Source: Entomortierella parvispora (Eukaryota; Mortierellomycota; Mortierellomycetes; Mortierellales; Mortierellaceae). From it: a stretch of DNA of 64,000 nucleotides. Below the pieces are notes generated by a model, which saw only the letters and a list, made by a program, of their open reading frames with translations, had not been told where the DNA came from and did not search any database. The stretch lies in assembly GCA_963573315.1 (NCBI GenBank), contig OY752148.1:186001-250000 (forward strand). Direction: 5' to 3'. The translations under genes were made by a program, and so were the position numbers. Of the stretch, positions 49,302 to 59,641 are shown piece by piece; position 1 is the stretch's first letter; each line of letters starts with the position of its first letter.

Positions 49302-51495
49302 TTTTTTTGGCAGTGAAGGCGAGAGTGCGCGCTGTATTTCTTTTGTGTCAAGCTCGAAAAAATTGCCGTGGTTCACACTGTATCTGATGCTTTCTGCAGT
49401 GATAGACATTTTATCTGGACAGGGTGGCTTGCACACGCAGACAAGAACATACTCTACATTGTTGCTTGGATTTCCACATCTAGAGTACTTCATGGTCCCA
49501 TGGTCACGTTCACGCCTATAAAAGTTCAATATATCACTTGTTGCCTCCACTCTGTTCCCAGTGCTCCTGAAACAGGGTTAGAATAGAGGGTGTAATGAGG
49601 GTGAATGTGTTTGTTGCCAGGCACGATTGTCGGTAAGTACTGTACAATTTGAATACTGGAAGAATGCGCTTTACAAAAATGGGCCACATCATACAATGAC
49701 TTGGGTTGGTTGCGTGGTGTGCACGCGTTTGGTGGCACTATTGACGCGTTTGGTGGCAATTGATTCGTACAGTGGCGCTCCATCAAGCAACATGTGGTCA
49801 CTTTTCATCGGGAAAGGAGTTCAGGGAAGCCAAGTGAAGATTCTGTTCATCAACCATAGACATGTGAAACGGACTAACAGACATTGACCCCAAGAATCTC
49901 CACATTGAGCAGGGAATATGTTTTTTTTTTTGTTTTTTTTAACACATTTTCGAAGCAGATACTAAGAGATTGAAGTGACCCTAGATTGAGGCGCAGGTGA
50001 ACAAAGTCCTTGACTGCGACAATGAACCCATATCGAAATATCGAAATGCGTCTTCCGACAAGGAATCAATTCAGAAAGGCGTCAAGAACTTCTCTGTGCA
50101 CCTCTATCAACAATGTTCTCAGGATGGATTGTCACATCCTTACCTAGTTATTGTCCATGTGTGCTTTCTCACTTGCGACGGCGGAAATGTAGAGCTGGAG
50201 AGGGTGAAGAACTGCCCCTGGATAGTTGGTTTGACAGCATCTCATCCTGAATAATAGTTCTCCTCTTTTTTGTGGGAGTGAGGATGTGTCGCACACACAG
50301 CCTCGTGTCACATGACCCACCCTGCCAGCGGTCGTACACAGTCGCTTTCATTTGATCTTGTTTGTTTGTTACCTCTTTGCCGCCACAATACAAGGTGGCA
50401 AACCCCCAGGCACACACAAGCATGCTCGTTTGACGCACGCTCCTTCCTTCTTGTAATATAAATAGTCAGTCCTTTTTAGATAGTTTAGTTACCTAGTAGC
50501 TTGAATACATTCCCTCAAATACCTTGAACCCTCTCTCTGCCTTGATCCTCCTTCACCTCACCCTGTCCTGCCTTGCCCTTGGAAAATTATTCCTCCCCCC
50601 CCCCCCCCTTGACTTGCCTAGTCGTGTTTCTCGACGGCCTTTCTTTCAAGGTGTGATCCTTTGGCGCTATCCCTTCCTAATTTTGTTTTGTTTACCGTTA
50701 CTTGTTTTCTCTGCTCTTTTGTCTTGCACAGTGCAGGTCGCCGATTTTCGGTCTTTGGGCGACTTTTCCTGTCAGTTCAATTCAAAGGGCACGCCACTTA
50801 CACAAAAAACCATGCATTCTTGGGTGCCATTAGTGGCTGGCGTTGGAATGGTGGATGAGGACATGGAATGACAAATGACAACCCTTGGAATGAAATGTAC
50901 TGTACAGTGCTGAACTAATTTTTGGTGGACTGACTGGAATAGTCGCGCAATAGACCTAAAGCCGGTCTGATGTGCCACCTGCACTGTACCTTTTTCTTTT
51001 CTGTCCAATTCCTCGCATTCCTCCTAGTAGACATTTCCCTGTCCCTTCTTTTCCCTACTAGCCCTTGCTTCCCGCAGTGTTTTCCCGGAGTGAAAAGTAG
51101 ACCACAGAACGATAATGTACCAGATGCACCATTGACCCTTACGTGAGAAACAATGCGGAAATGTTTATTTCGCCATGAACACCTCGCTGCTACAGGCGGT
51201 TAAGCGTAATTGACACGCTGCTCCTTTAACAGGATGATAAACCAGCTCCCCTTTATGTCGGGATGATAAATCAAGCACCCCTTTACATGGAGCATGTTGC
51301 TTTTTCTTCTGCGGAGGCTTACCTCTGTGTCAATAGAGAATTTTGGGCATTGTCGTTGTATATCTTGCCTTCGAAAAACGTCTTTTCCTTTTTCTGTTGC
51401 CCTTTTCTCCTGTTGTCGCTTACCTCTAATCGCTGTATTCAGTATATCAACCACCCTAATCCAGTCTACACACTCTCACCTTCCGATTACTCTCC
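48569..51495. other. Intergenic 2.9 kb with broken duplicates of the profilin locus
   Basis: The RNA-binding protein's 3' flank ends with AATAAATATAAA at about 48920-48932. A truncated profilin copy follows. From 49763 to 51040 no gene is seen, but a C14 homopolymer sits at about 50596-50609 and GGTGGCAAA at 50394-50402. From about 51040 to 51330 the profilin promoter region is duplicated at about 56210-56545. Confidence 0.55.
49017..49762 (+). pseudogene. Truncated profilin copy (exon 3, last intron and 3' flank)
   Basis: Matches 52104-52825, which spans the profilin exon 3, terminal intron and 3' flank, over about 740 bp. The exon-3 equivalent (about 49087-49221) keeps VVCVRT and AEKL-like residues, but one extra base in the segment corresponding to KTLNSVIV shifts the frame to an early stop. 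The acceptor TAG is also changed to TAAAG. Exons 1 and 2 are absent. The poly-T tract and the TGA right after GGCAG (49314-49316) are preserved. Confidence 0.85.
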
Positions 51496-52373
51496 ATGTC
51501 CTGGAATAGTTATGTCAATAATAACCTTGTTGGCTCCAAAAACGTCAAGAAGGCTGCTATACTTAACCTTGACGGCAACACTAGGGCATCCAGCCCAGGT
51601 TTCACGGTATAATTTGTTTGATACTCCTCCCCCAAGATTTGGCAGGCAGTGAACCTGCTCAGGTGCCGGCACGACATATTGTTGGAGCAGTTGGGAACAG
51701 TGACACCATTTGACACAAGGTTATGAAACGATATATTTCCGAACTCAGGAACTCCAGATATTAGATTCACTGAACATTGGATAGCGAACTGAGCCTAGCG
51801 ATGGGGTGGGGGTGCTCTTTTCCCTACGTTCATGGCAGCTCGGAAATTAACGTGTCTACTTTGCTGTTTTTGTGCATATTGTAATTCAGGTTAGTGTTAA
51901 TGAAGGGGAAAAGCTAGTGGCTGCATTCAGGATTCCCAATTCTGTTAGAGCTGCGGGTCTCTTCATTGGAGGTGTCAAGTACTTTGTCTTGAACGCAGAT
52001 GACCGGAGTATTTATGGAAAATATGTAAGTTCATCCAGACATATAAACAAAAGTAGAGGTTTCTGAGAGCAGCAGATGTGAAGTCTTCTGGTTCATCTCT
52101 GACATTCATTTCTGGGTCCTTTTACTTCGATTTACTCTATCGCTAACACTAACCTGATATTACTCTGAACTAGATGGGCGGTGGCGTTGCTTGCGTGAAG
52201 ACCTTAAATTCAGTCATAGTTGGAGTCTATGATGAAACGATCGAGTCGGGCCAGTGTAGCAGTACAGCGGAGAAATTGGCGGACTATTTCATCGATCAAG
52301 GATACGTAAGTTTTTGGCAAAAAAATACAATTCAGAATTTTTTTTTTTTTTTTTTTTTTTTTTTTGGCAGTGA
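51496..52373 (+). CDS. Profilin (actin-monomer-binding protein)
   Basis: Exons 51496-51606, 51890-52024 and 52174-52305 encode 126 residues, the usual profilin length. The stop TGA (52371-52373) is alone in a fourth exon. The N-terminus MSWNSYVNNNLVG and the motif KKAAILNLDGNTRASSPGF are classic. RSIYGKYMGGGVACVKT and AEKLADYFIDQGY form the C-terminal actin and poly-proline surface. Profilin feeds ATP-actin to formins and binds PIP2 in the cytoplasm; it is usually single-copy in fungi. The terminal intron has a T28 tract directly before its GGCAG acceptor. Parts of this locus are duplicated on both sides. Confidence 0.95.
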
Positions 52374-52825
52374 AGGCGAGAGTGCGCGCTGTACTTGTTT
52401 ATTTGTTTTATGTCACGCTCAAAAAAATTGTCGAGGTTCAAACTGTATCTGATGCTTTCTGCAGTGATAGACATTTTATCTGGACAGGGTGGCTTGCACA
52501 CGCGGACAAGAACATACTCTACATCGTTACTTGGATTTCCACATCTAGAGTACTACATGGTCCCATGGTCACGTTCACGCCTATAAACGTTCAATATATC
52601 ACTTGTTGTCTCCACTCTGTTCCCAGTGCTCCTGTCTACAGGGTTCGAATAGAGGCTGTAATGAGGGTGAATGTGTTTGTTGCCACTCACGATGATTAGT
52701 AAGTACAACTTGAATAGCGGAAGAGTGTGCTTTACAAAAATGGGCAGCATCATACAACGAGTTGGGGTTGGTGGCGCATGCACGCGTTTAGTGGCGCTTT
52801 TTCACGCGTTTGGTGGCAACCATGT
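52104..52825 (+). repeat. Segmental duplicate partner of 49017-49762
   Basis: Direct-orientation duplicate covering profilin exon 3 to the 3' flank, ending near the shared ACGCGTTTGGTGGCAA. Substitutions and small indels are scattered throughout, so the event is not recent. Confidence 0.85.
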
Positions 52826-54150
52826 GTTCATCAAAAAGTATATATATATACTGCTCTAGGATGGTATGCTGGAGGTGCGAGGAGATGCGCGGCGTTGAGA
52901 TGTGACGAAGGCTGCTGAGGATGGTTGTTGTGAGCCGGAAGAGAATAGACTACCGCCGAAGGTGTAGGTGAAGAGGAAGGTGGAAGCCTAGAGGAGGAGG
53001 AGGGTGAAGGCGTAGAGGAAGGGTGATGAGAGCCAGATACGGGTGCCAAAGGTGAAGAGGCACGTAGTGAGGCTGTTTTTGATGCTTATTTTCAACAAAG
53101 TTCAAGCTCAGTTCGAAAAAAAAAGTCAAGAATCCGGGAATGCTCCTTAATTCCTTAATGCAAAGGACTTTTTTTTCTCCCTTTCTTTCTTCTTTCTCTC
53201 TGTTCCTCTTTTATATTTTCGTGATCCTGGTCCCGGCACATAGATATTCAGCACCTCATTCTTTGAATCCAGATATATGTTCTTGTCGGTCGTTGTTGTC
53301 TATCAAGAAGAGGGAAAGTAGTCTCTCTTATAGACAAGGAGGTGAAAAGAAGGAACGAAAGAACTACCGAAACAGAGAGAAACATGAGTGTAGTGTGTTA
53401 TTTAAAAAATATCATAGAGCAGAGAGAAACATGAATGTGGTGTGTCCCGTAAACAGCATCATGGAGGCCGAAGCGTATAGTGTGGAAAGACGCGTAGAAA
53501 CCGCTAAGTCCGTGAGTGTAAGGGGCAGTACGAGACGTTTTTATTCTTGTTGAGTGGTCCCTCTCAAGCCACACCACCATCCCATCACAGTACAGTGCAG
53601 GGGCAAGAGGTAAGAAATCGGTTGCTCGCCCGTTGCTCGCTGCCCTGTTGTGTAGACTACATATTGTTCACCTGCAGCCCACCACTGTTCTCTTCGTTCT
53701 ATAACTGAGCCCATATTTCCATCTCAACACTCTTTCATTCCGCCCATTACCCGGGGCGGTCCCGAGTGGGCTATCGAGACTCTCATCTTGCCTATTGCCT
53801 GGAGTGGACTACCGAAAGTCGACCGTTTACCCGACAGCCTGACTTTGTTGTGCACCGTTCACCAACAGCCCATCTTTGTTCTGTAGCTGAGTTCATTCTG
53901 CCCATTACACAGGGTGGACTGCACATTTGTTTTTCATTAGAAACTGTATTTTGTAGAGCCATAAGCTTGGAGAAAGGGTTTCCCAGGTGAAGCGCAGTGG
54001 CAAGTGGTAAGCGGGAGGTAAACGGATCGATCTGCTCATACATAAGCCAGAAGCACCTTTCCCATCTTGCAAACCTAAGCGCGCGTAGACGTCATCCCAC
54101 GTAACATTGATTGTCCTTGAGTAATGTTTAGATGTCGAAACTTCGAAAAG
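52826..54150. other. Intergenic, low-complexity and small repeats
   Basis: GGA/GAAG-rich tandem DNA lies at about 52900-53050. A pair of about 45-bp units (CAGAGAGAAACATGARTGTRGTGTGT) lies at 53371-53414 and 53420-53463. Loosely repeated GCCCATTACNCRGGGYGG segments lie at about 53750-53915. No gene is supported. Confidence 0.5.
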
Positions 54151-54158
54151 TATAAATA
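54151..54158 (+). promoter_or_regulatory. TATA box (TATAAATA)
   Basis: Canonical TATA 268 bp before the small surface-protein ATG at 54419. The transcript would start near 54180 and pass an ATG at 54205 with a good context that opens a 25-codon uORF or a short first exon. Confidence 0.55.
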
Positions 54159-54418
54159 CAGTCTCCAATCATTGGGGTGTCCTAATATCTTTTCCCACAC
54201 CAGCCATGCGCACCACGTCAAGTAAGCAGCCCACTTTTTTGTCCACACCGGTTGAGTCTTTCTCAACGCTTCTGGTGCACTAACAATCCCTTCCCTTGTA
54301 CCAAAAACGATGCACTTATAGAAATTATTGTTCCCAAGTCCTTTTTCTTACCCCAATTAACCTCCTTTGTCACTCCCGCGCCTTTTTGATCGCCTCATCC
54401 ACCACTCAACAAATCAAC

Positions 54419-54715
54419 ATGACCGTCTGCCAGGAGAGATTCTTCGCCAATGGGACTACCACATGCGTGGGCTACCCCACCATGAATGAGTGTATCAACA
54501 CCGCCAACGCCATGAAGCTGACGTTCGAGTGTGTCAACGACGGTATGGACTTTGGGGCCAATGGCAACTTGGGTGGACTGTCACCCGAGATGATTCAGCC
54601 ATACCTGTGCAACACCACCGCGTGCCCAATCGCCTCTACCAATAGTGGCCACGTCACTAAGGCTGGCATGTTCATCGTGGCCATGCTGTTCGCGTCTATC
54701 GCACTTTACTTATAG
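54419..54715 (+). CDS. Small Cys-containing protein with a hydrophobic C-terminal tail
   Basis: 98 codons from an ATG in strong context (CAACATGACC). Cysteines at about 4, 16, 25, 38, 64 and 69 and two NTT/NGT glycosylation sites suggest an extracellular domain. The C-terminus (TKAGMFIVAMLFASIALYL) looks like a GPI-anchor or tail-anchor signal. No N-terminal signal peptide is present from this start; it may be supplied by an upstream exon between 54180 and 54418 that I could not fix in phase. No family is recognised. The 3' flank has an A-tract at 54728-54744. Confidence 0.5.
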   Translation: MTVCQERFFANGTTTCVGYPTMNECINTANAMKLTFECVNDGMDFGANGNLGGLSPEMIQPYLCNTTACPIASTNSGHVTKAGMFIVAMLFASIALYL

Positions 54716-56354
54716 TCGTGCGTCGCTAAAAAAAAAAAAAAAAAACCACTCCACACTGTCCACTCAATTCTCATTCGACTTCACCACTCTCCTCTCCATA
54801 ATTTTCTTTGTCACTACCACCCTGTCTCTGCTTTCACCATTTTCACCATTGTCGGGTCATTTGTTCCTCTCTCTCGTTTGCTTTGGCCTTTTGTCTTTCT
54901 TTATCGTCACATTATTTTTCAATCCGCTCCTTTGTGTCCTTTATCTCGCCAATACTCTTCTCAAAGTTTCTTGGTCCCCTCTCTTTTTTCCTTCTCCATT
55001 TGCTTTCCCACCTACTGATTTTTCTCTCTCTCTCTCGTTTGCCCTATCTGTCACTCGCCTCTTCACTACTCGTTCATTTATGAGTAAAAGTGCTGGAGGC
55101 AACTTCTTGAAATAACTCCTCTTGAAACACATCATGGCGTTTCAAGACAGAAGTTGTAACATAGCTAAATAACATCCACTTACAACATTTGAACAACAAG
55201 GCAAACGATTTGTCTTATATGAATGCGACAAGAGATCCGTGCGACCATGGGGGATGCACAGCGCCTACAGTGGTCGTCCCTGCAATGGCGATATCGCTCT
55301 TGTCTCCCATGTATGTTACTTGGTAAAACGATTTAATAATCCGTTTCTTCGAGCAGGCAATGAGCGGTGGTCTGGGCGGGGAAGGGGCTTTTTTGTTTTA
55401 AGGGGTGTACTCACCTTGGACTATAAAAGAAACAGGATTTGTTTACTTTTCAAAAATGTCCACCTCTTTCCTCTTTTGTCCAAATGTCTCAGTTGTTTTT
55501 TATCATGCTAGAGCCATGGAGGAAACCAAGAAAGAGGGCTAGGGAACCAAAAACGAAAGCTACAGCCAAATTAATGGACAACCGCGTGCAAGAGAGGATG
55601 GTTGGTCTCCTGAAGTACTCATCCTCCTAGGATTGTCTTCACAAAAGTCGTCATTTCTCCATTCATGCACGCACGAGCGATGGTTGACACGTGACACGAC
55701 CGCCATCAACCGTTTGTCTCTGCTCTATCTCAATGCCCTGTTTCTTCTCTTTTTCGGTAATATCCTGATCGTTTCTCAGACTGAATATGTACATCAAGTG
55801 CATGGCTGACAAAATAAATATAAAAAATGATGCGGCACGGTCATCACTGTAATCATTGAAATTGTTATTATCTTTGCTTTAATGGTTGAGGGCTGTGGCA
55901 ATGCACATCATAGCTTTGCACTCGTGTCTGTCGAACTTTGGTGAGGACAGAGAGAGAGGGTCAACACAGGAGGAATAAACGGATCAAGGATCGAATGGCA
56001 ACATCGCTAGGAACGCTTGGCTGCCACAGGCCATCCATTCATGCTTTGCTTCTCAATTCTTGCTTCCCTCCTGAACTATTACCGTATCCCATCTTCTTTC
56101 TTTTCCCTCCTCTTACTTTGTTCACCATCACCTGTTTTCCCTGGTCTGTCTTTCCCCGTGCCCTTTTCTTTTCTACCCCATACCCCGTCTTTCCCCGCCC
56201 TGGCTTTCCCCAGTCCATTCTTTTCCCTTCTAGTCCTTGCTTCCCACTAGTGTTGTCTTAGGTGTCGTCGGAGCGAAAAGCGGACCATAGAATGATAATG
56301 TACCAGATGAACTATCGAACCTTGCCTTACGCGAAAGACAACTCCCGGAAATGT
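54716..56354. other. Intergenic with duplicated fragments
   Basis: Pyrimidine-rich DNA spans about 54760-55070. The TATA-bearing repeat (copy 2) is at about 55385-55505. A block at about 55707-55840 duplicates 48818-48945 (3' flank of the RNA-binding gene), including its AATAAATATAAAAAATG. From about 56210 onward the profilin promoter region is duplicated. Confidence 0.55.
55385..55505 (+). repeat. Dispersed repeat with a TATA box (copy 2)
   Basis: Contains GTTTTAAGGGGTGTA, CTATAAAAGAAACAG, TTGTTTACTTTT and ATGTCTCAGTTGTTTT in the same order and spacing as the minus strand of 6600-6772. Confidence 0.6.
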
Positions 56355-56545
56355 TTACAACGAATGATGCTTGACAGACGTAAAGAGAATTAATAAAGCA
56401 AAGTCGCCATGAACATTTCGCCGCCACAGGCAGTTTGGCGCAATTGACACACTGCTTCTTTGACATGGAGTGACAAACCTGAACCCCTTTATCTCGAGCA
56501 TGCTGCATGTTTTTTTTTGTGGAGACTCGCCTTTGTGTCGATTCC
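56210..56545 (+). repeat. Duplicate of the profilin upstream region
   Basis: Matches about 51040-51330. Shared blocks include CCTTGCTTCCC, GATAATGTACCAGATG, CGGAAATGTTTA, CGCCATGAACA, AATTGACAC and CTGCTKCTTT. This copy holds about 40 bp (ACAACGAATGATGCTTGACAG...) absent from the functional locus but present near 48985-49005. No profilin coding exon follows it. Confidence 0.8.
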
Positions 56546-57538
56546 TCGTCATCATTACGGGCTGGTACTCTTTCAAGCTTTCGACGGCATGATCAAACAG
56601 ACGAGCATGGAGAGAAGGCATGTTGGGCTCTTGAGCTGGGAAAGTCACGTTCTTCATCCCATTCACCTAAGTTGAAGTTAAAAATGTCAATCCCTGCTCT
56701 AAATTGCCGTGATATAGAACACATCCGTTGTGTACTTACAACTTCCATGAGGTTGACTGTAAGGCTGTGCCAAGGCTTGGATTTGGTACAGAGAGGATCT
56801 TTTCTCTTCTTAGGAGACCTTGGTGTGTCTACGAAGAAAATAATCATGGATCGGGTAAATGAAAGAATGAATACGAATGTGACAGGATTGCTAGTTTGTG
56901 AGCGAGAAGCAAGTTTGGAATATCCAGTGAAGTGCTTGTTTCCTTCAAAAGCTGAAAAAATTAAACGGTGATCGGCATTGAAGCCTTAGTCCTTAGTGCA
57001 CACAAACAAACGAAAGAATGCTATAAAGATTAATATAAACATTACCAGAAGACGTCTGCCCTGGCTCGGACACTGTGTCGTTCTGCGTCATCTTCGGCGT
57101 TCTGTTCACTCTCTTCTCCAGTTTCATTTCCACCGACCTCTCTGTATCACTGAGCTTATGCTCGGGAACAGAAGCTGACTTGAAAGGTACCGCGCCGACA
57201 TCAATTTCCGAAGAACAGTGATTGTACGCAGCCTCCGCTAGCTGAAGACCCAAGTTCTGGACAAGCACCCCCGCATTCTTGGAGGTTATTTGGCTGTTGA
57301 GTTGCAGTAGGCGATCGGTCCAGAATTCCTTTTCGTTGTTCGCCTGGAAGAAAGCAAACGCCTTGAGAAGCTTTTCTTGTCGATTATGGCGAATTAAGCT
57401 GCTGCTGATTAGAGACAAATACGCATTTGTCGCCGATTCTTGGTCACCGAGTCGAAACCGCTCCGCGAATGCGGGGAAGTTCACGTGTTCCTTGGTTCTA
57501 TGCTTCGTGAGCAACCATAGCACATGAGCTGTGGTCAT
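56355..57538 (-). CDS. Unknown three-exon gene abutting duplicated DNA
   Basis: Exons 57538-57046, 56951-56740 and 56666-56355 close in phase to 338 residues, which supports a real gene. The N-terminal part is helical (MTTAHVLWLLTKHRTKEHVN; FAERFRLGDQESATNAYLSL; LQLAEAAYNHC). A basic segment follows (DTPRSPKKRKDPLCTKSKPW), then MPSLHARLFDHAVESLKEYQ. No domain is recognised. The last about 60 residues overlap DNA that matches the profilin promoter on the other strand, so the native C-terminus was probably lost and replaced. The true start may lie further upstream, because the chosen ATG directly follows a CACAG that could be an acceptor. Confidence 0.5.
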
Positions 57539-57658
57539 CTGTGGGTATCTATCAAGGTTATAGACATCTTGTACACCAAGAAGAAAGGCAGTTAACTGAA
57601 GACTTCCCAAAAGAGTTCCACCTTGGTGTCATCGCAAGCACAACAATCAAACAGAATA

Positions 57659-57970
57659 GTCAATGGCACCATACAAGGCATAGCCAGAGAACCATCCAGA
57701 CGACCACCATTGTCGCAACCACTTCCCGCTCGGCAGAGCCCGTAGTATATCTGCTGGAGCTAAAGAAGCCAGGCTACTAATGACAAGGTGTTTCTGCGCA
57801 AACCACCATGTATTATATCGGGCAGAACGGTCAATGGCACCATACAAGGCATAGCCAGAGAACCACCCTGAGGACCACCATTGTCGCGACCACTTCCCGC
57901 TCGGCAGAGCCCGTAGTATATCTGCTGGAGCTAAAGAAGCCAGGCTACTGATGACAAGGTGTTTCTACAT
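57659..57970. repeat. 171-bp tandem duplication
   Basis: The block starting GTCAATGGCACCATACAAGG at 57659 recurs at 57830 with few changes, including CACTTCCCGCTCGGCAGAGC and CTAAAGAAGCCAGGCTACT. The period of 171 is a multiple of three. On the minus strand both units stay open (SSLASLAPADILRALPSGKW; GWFSGYALYGAID). An intact gene could not be assembled. Confidence 0.85.
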
Positions 57971-58290
57971 GGGGAAGAAAGGAATTTCCTACATACCAGA
58001 ACCAGACGGGTCAGAAGGACTGTGGAAAAAAGAGGAGTAAGGAAGTTGACAATGAGGGACGGAAAGGCCAGTAATGAGAGAGTGATGGGAAAGAGGCGAA
58101 GAGAGAGGAGATGAGGTGGAGAGAAGTGATCTGGTCGGTGGAGGGCCAGTGGCGAGACATGAAAAGGGCGGATTTGCCACGCAATCACCGCCTGGCAGCA
58201 CAATCCACCTGTAATAGAATATATCAGTGATTGATCTCTCGCGTGCTACCCTCCGTCTTTGTCAAGCCTCCCCTTTGCTCTAACGAATCC
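57971..58290. other. Short spacer between tandem duplications
   Basis: No gene is recognised. The minus strand encodes a hydrophobic stretch (ITLSLLAFPSLIVNFLTPLF) without supporting context. Confidence 0.3.
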
Positions 58291-58670
58291 ATCAACAAGA
58301 CATGCCAGCCCTATGGCGTACAACAAGCCGATACTGTACCTGGACATGTCAGCCCTATGGCGTACAACATGCCTGCATGGCATCTCTTGGTGCCTATGCT
58401 GGCCAAGAGTACAGGGATCAGGTCCGTTTTGGACCATCGCACCCACTGCTGAGCCAGGCAATTAAAGATATTCGGAGGTACAATAAACATCAACAAGACA
58501 TGTCAGCCCTATGGCATACAACATGCCGATACTGCACCTGGACATGTCAGCCCTATGGCGTACAACATGCCTGCATGGCATCTCTTGGTGCCTATGCTGG
58601 CCAAGAGTACAGGGATCAGGTCCGCTTTGGACCATCGCACCCACTGCTGAGCCAGGCGTTTTGCGATCAT
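58291..58670. repeat. 198-bp tandem duplication with a 45-bp inner repeat
   Basis: Units start at 58291 and 58489 (ATCAACAAGACATG). Each contains the inner repeat GACATGYCAGCCCTATGGCR twice. The period is 66 codons, and the plus-strand frame 58302-58895 is open through both units (TCQPYGVQHACMASLGAYAG; QEYRDQVRFGPSHPLLSQA). Confidence 0.85.
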
Positions 58671-58895
58671 ATAGAACGGGAGAGGATACGGAAAAATAAT
58701 GACGACATGAAAAAAGGGACACACCTTGATGATATAGCTAGTACGACAGTTGTAGGCAAGGAACAACAGGCGATGTGGTTGGAAACTGTCTGGAAAGAAA
58801 AAAGAGATGCGGTACAGGAAAGCCACGGGGAAGGAAGGAGAGCCAATGTTGACTGGATTGCGTCAGAGACACGGCACAGGTGCTTGATTACTTGA
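58302..58895 (+). CDS. Possible repeat-containing protein, doubtful
   Basis: Open frame of 197 codons. The first two thirds are the duplicated 66-residue unit. The remainder is polar and could be native coding sequence (FCDHIERERIRKNNDDMKKG; EKRDAVQESHGEGRRANVDW). No family is recognised, and the duplication itself keeps the frame open, so length alone is weak evidence. A start within the repeat is arbitrary. Confidence 0.25.
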   Translation: MPALWRTTSRYCTWTCQPYGVQHACMASLGAYAGQEYRDQVRFGPSHPLLSQAIKDIRRYNKHQQDMSALWHTTCRYCTWTCQPYGVQHACMASLGAYAGQEYRDQVRFGPSHPLLSQAFCDHIERERIRKNNDDMKKGTHLDDIASTTVVGKEQQAMWLETVWKEKRDAVQESHGEGRRANVDWIASETRHRCLIT

Positions 58896-59539
58896 TTATT
58901 AGTGAAGTGAAAGGGTGATTGTTCGAGGAAAGAACGTTAGATTGAGTGGAGGCAGAGACTTGTAATGGAAGCGAGGTGCTAATTGATTGAACGCAGAGGA
59001 TGGAAAAGGTGCGAGGCGAGGGATGGTCCACGTCACGCAATTGGAATTACGCCACCCAGACAGTTTGAAAGGTGCAAAAGAGGGGAGTTTATTTCCACGC
59101 ACATTGAAGACTTTCAACTCCTCTTGCAAGCCCATTCCTTCTCTCTCTCACTCTCTCATTCAAAAAAAAAAAAAAAAAAAAATTCACATTCACACTCGCG
59201 TCATTTGCTCCACTTGAGATTCCAAAACGGGGAAGAGTTGCAAACTATTCCATCTTCCGCGACAAGGTTCTGATTCAAAATCAAGACGGAGAAATAAGGT
59301 CGGGTTTTTATTTATTTATAAGCGCCTAGTCATATGTCGTCCACACGCGACGACGCATGAGCCGAGTCGCGAGGTCCTTACCTTGAGCCGTAGCCATATG
59401 AACATGTTGCAGGTCAGCACCACGTAGTTTTGCGCTTTTTGAATTGATGATTGGCTTTGTATCTTAGTGTCTTAACGGAGAAAAACTTAGGCATTATGCA
59501 GCTTTCTTCATTGGCGTTCGCATTTCTAGTCAGATTTGC
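58896..59539. other. Intergenic upstream of the Gln-rich gene
   Basis: Includes (TCTC)n followed by an A21 tract at about 59161-59181. No gene is seen. Confidence 0.45.
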
Positions 59540-59546
59540 TATATAA
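59540..59546 (+). promoter_or_regulatory. TATA box of the Gln-rich gene
   Basis: TATATAA at 59540-59546, about 100 bp before the ATG at 59642; the leader would be roughly 70 nt. Confidence 0.6.
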
Positions 59547-59641
59547 CTCTGCTCTCCCTTTCACAGAAATATTGCAAGAACTATCGCAAAGAACCCCCTA
59601 AACCTTTGACTCTCACATTTTCAAGTACTCCGAAGCGAACA

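Noticed and set aside
52636..52650. GGTTCGAATAG resembling a tRNA B box
   Set aside because: Lacks the conserved final C, has no A box or acceptor stem around it, and lies in the duplicated profilin flank where the other copy has GGTTAGAATAG.
52831..53049. Ser/Pro-rich minus-strand frame of 72 codons
   Set aside because: Arises from GGA/GAAG tandem repeats; no start context or splice partners.
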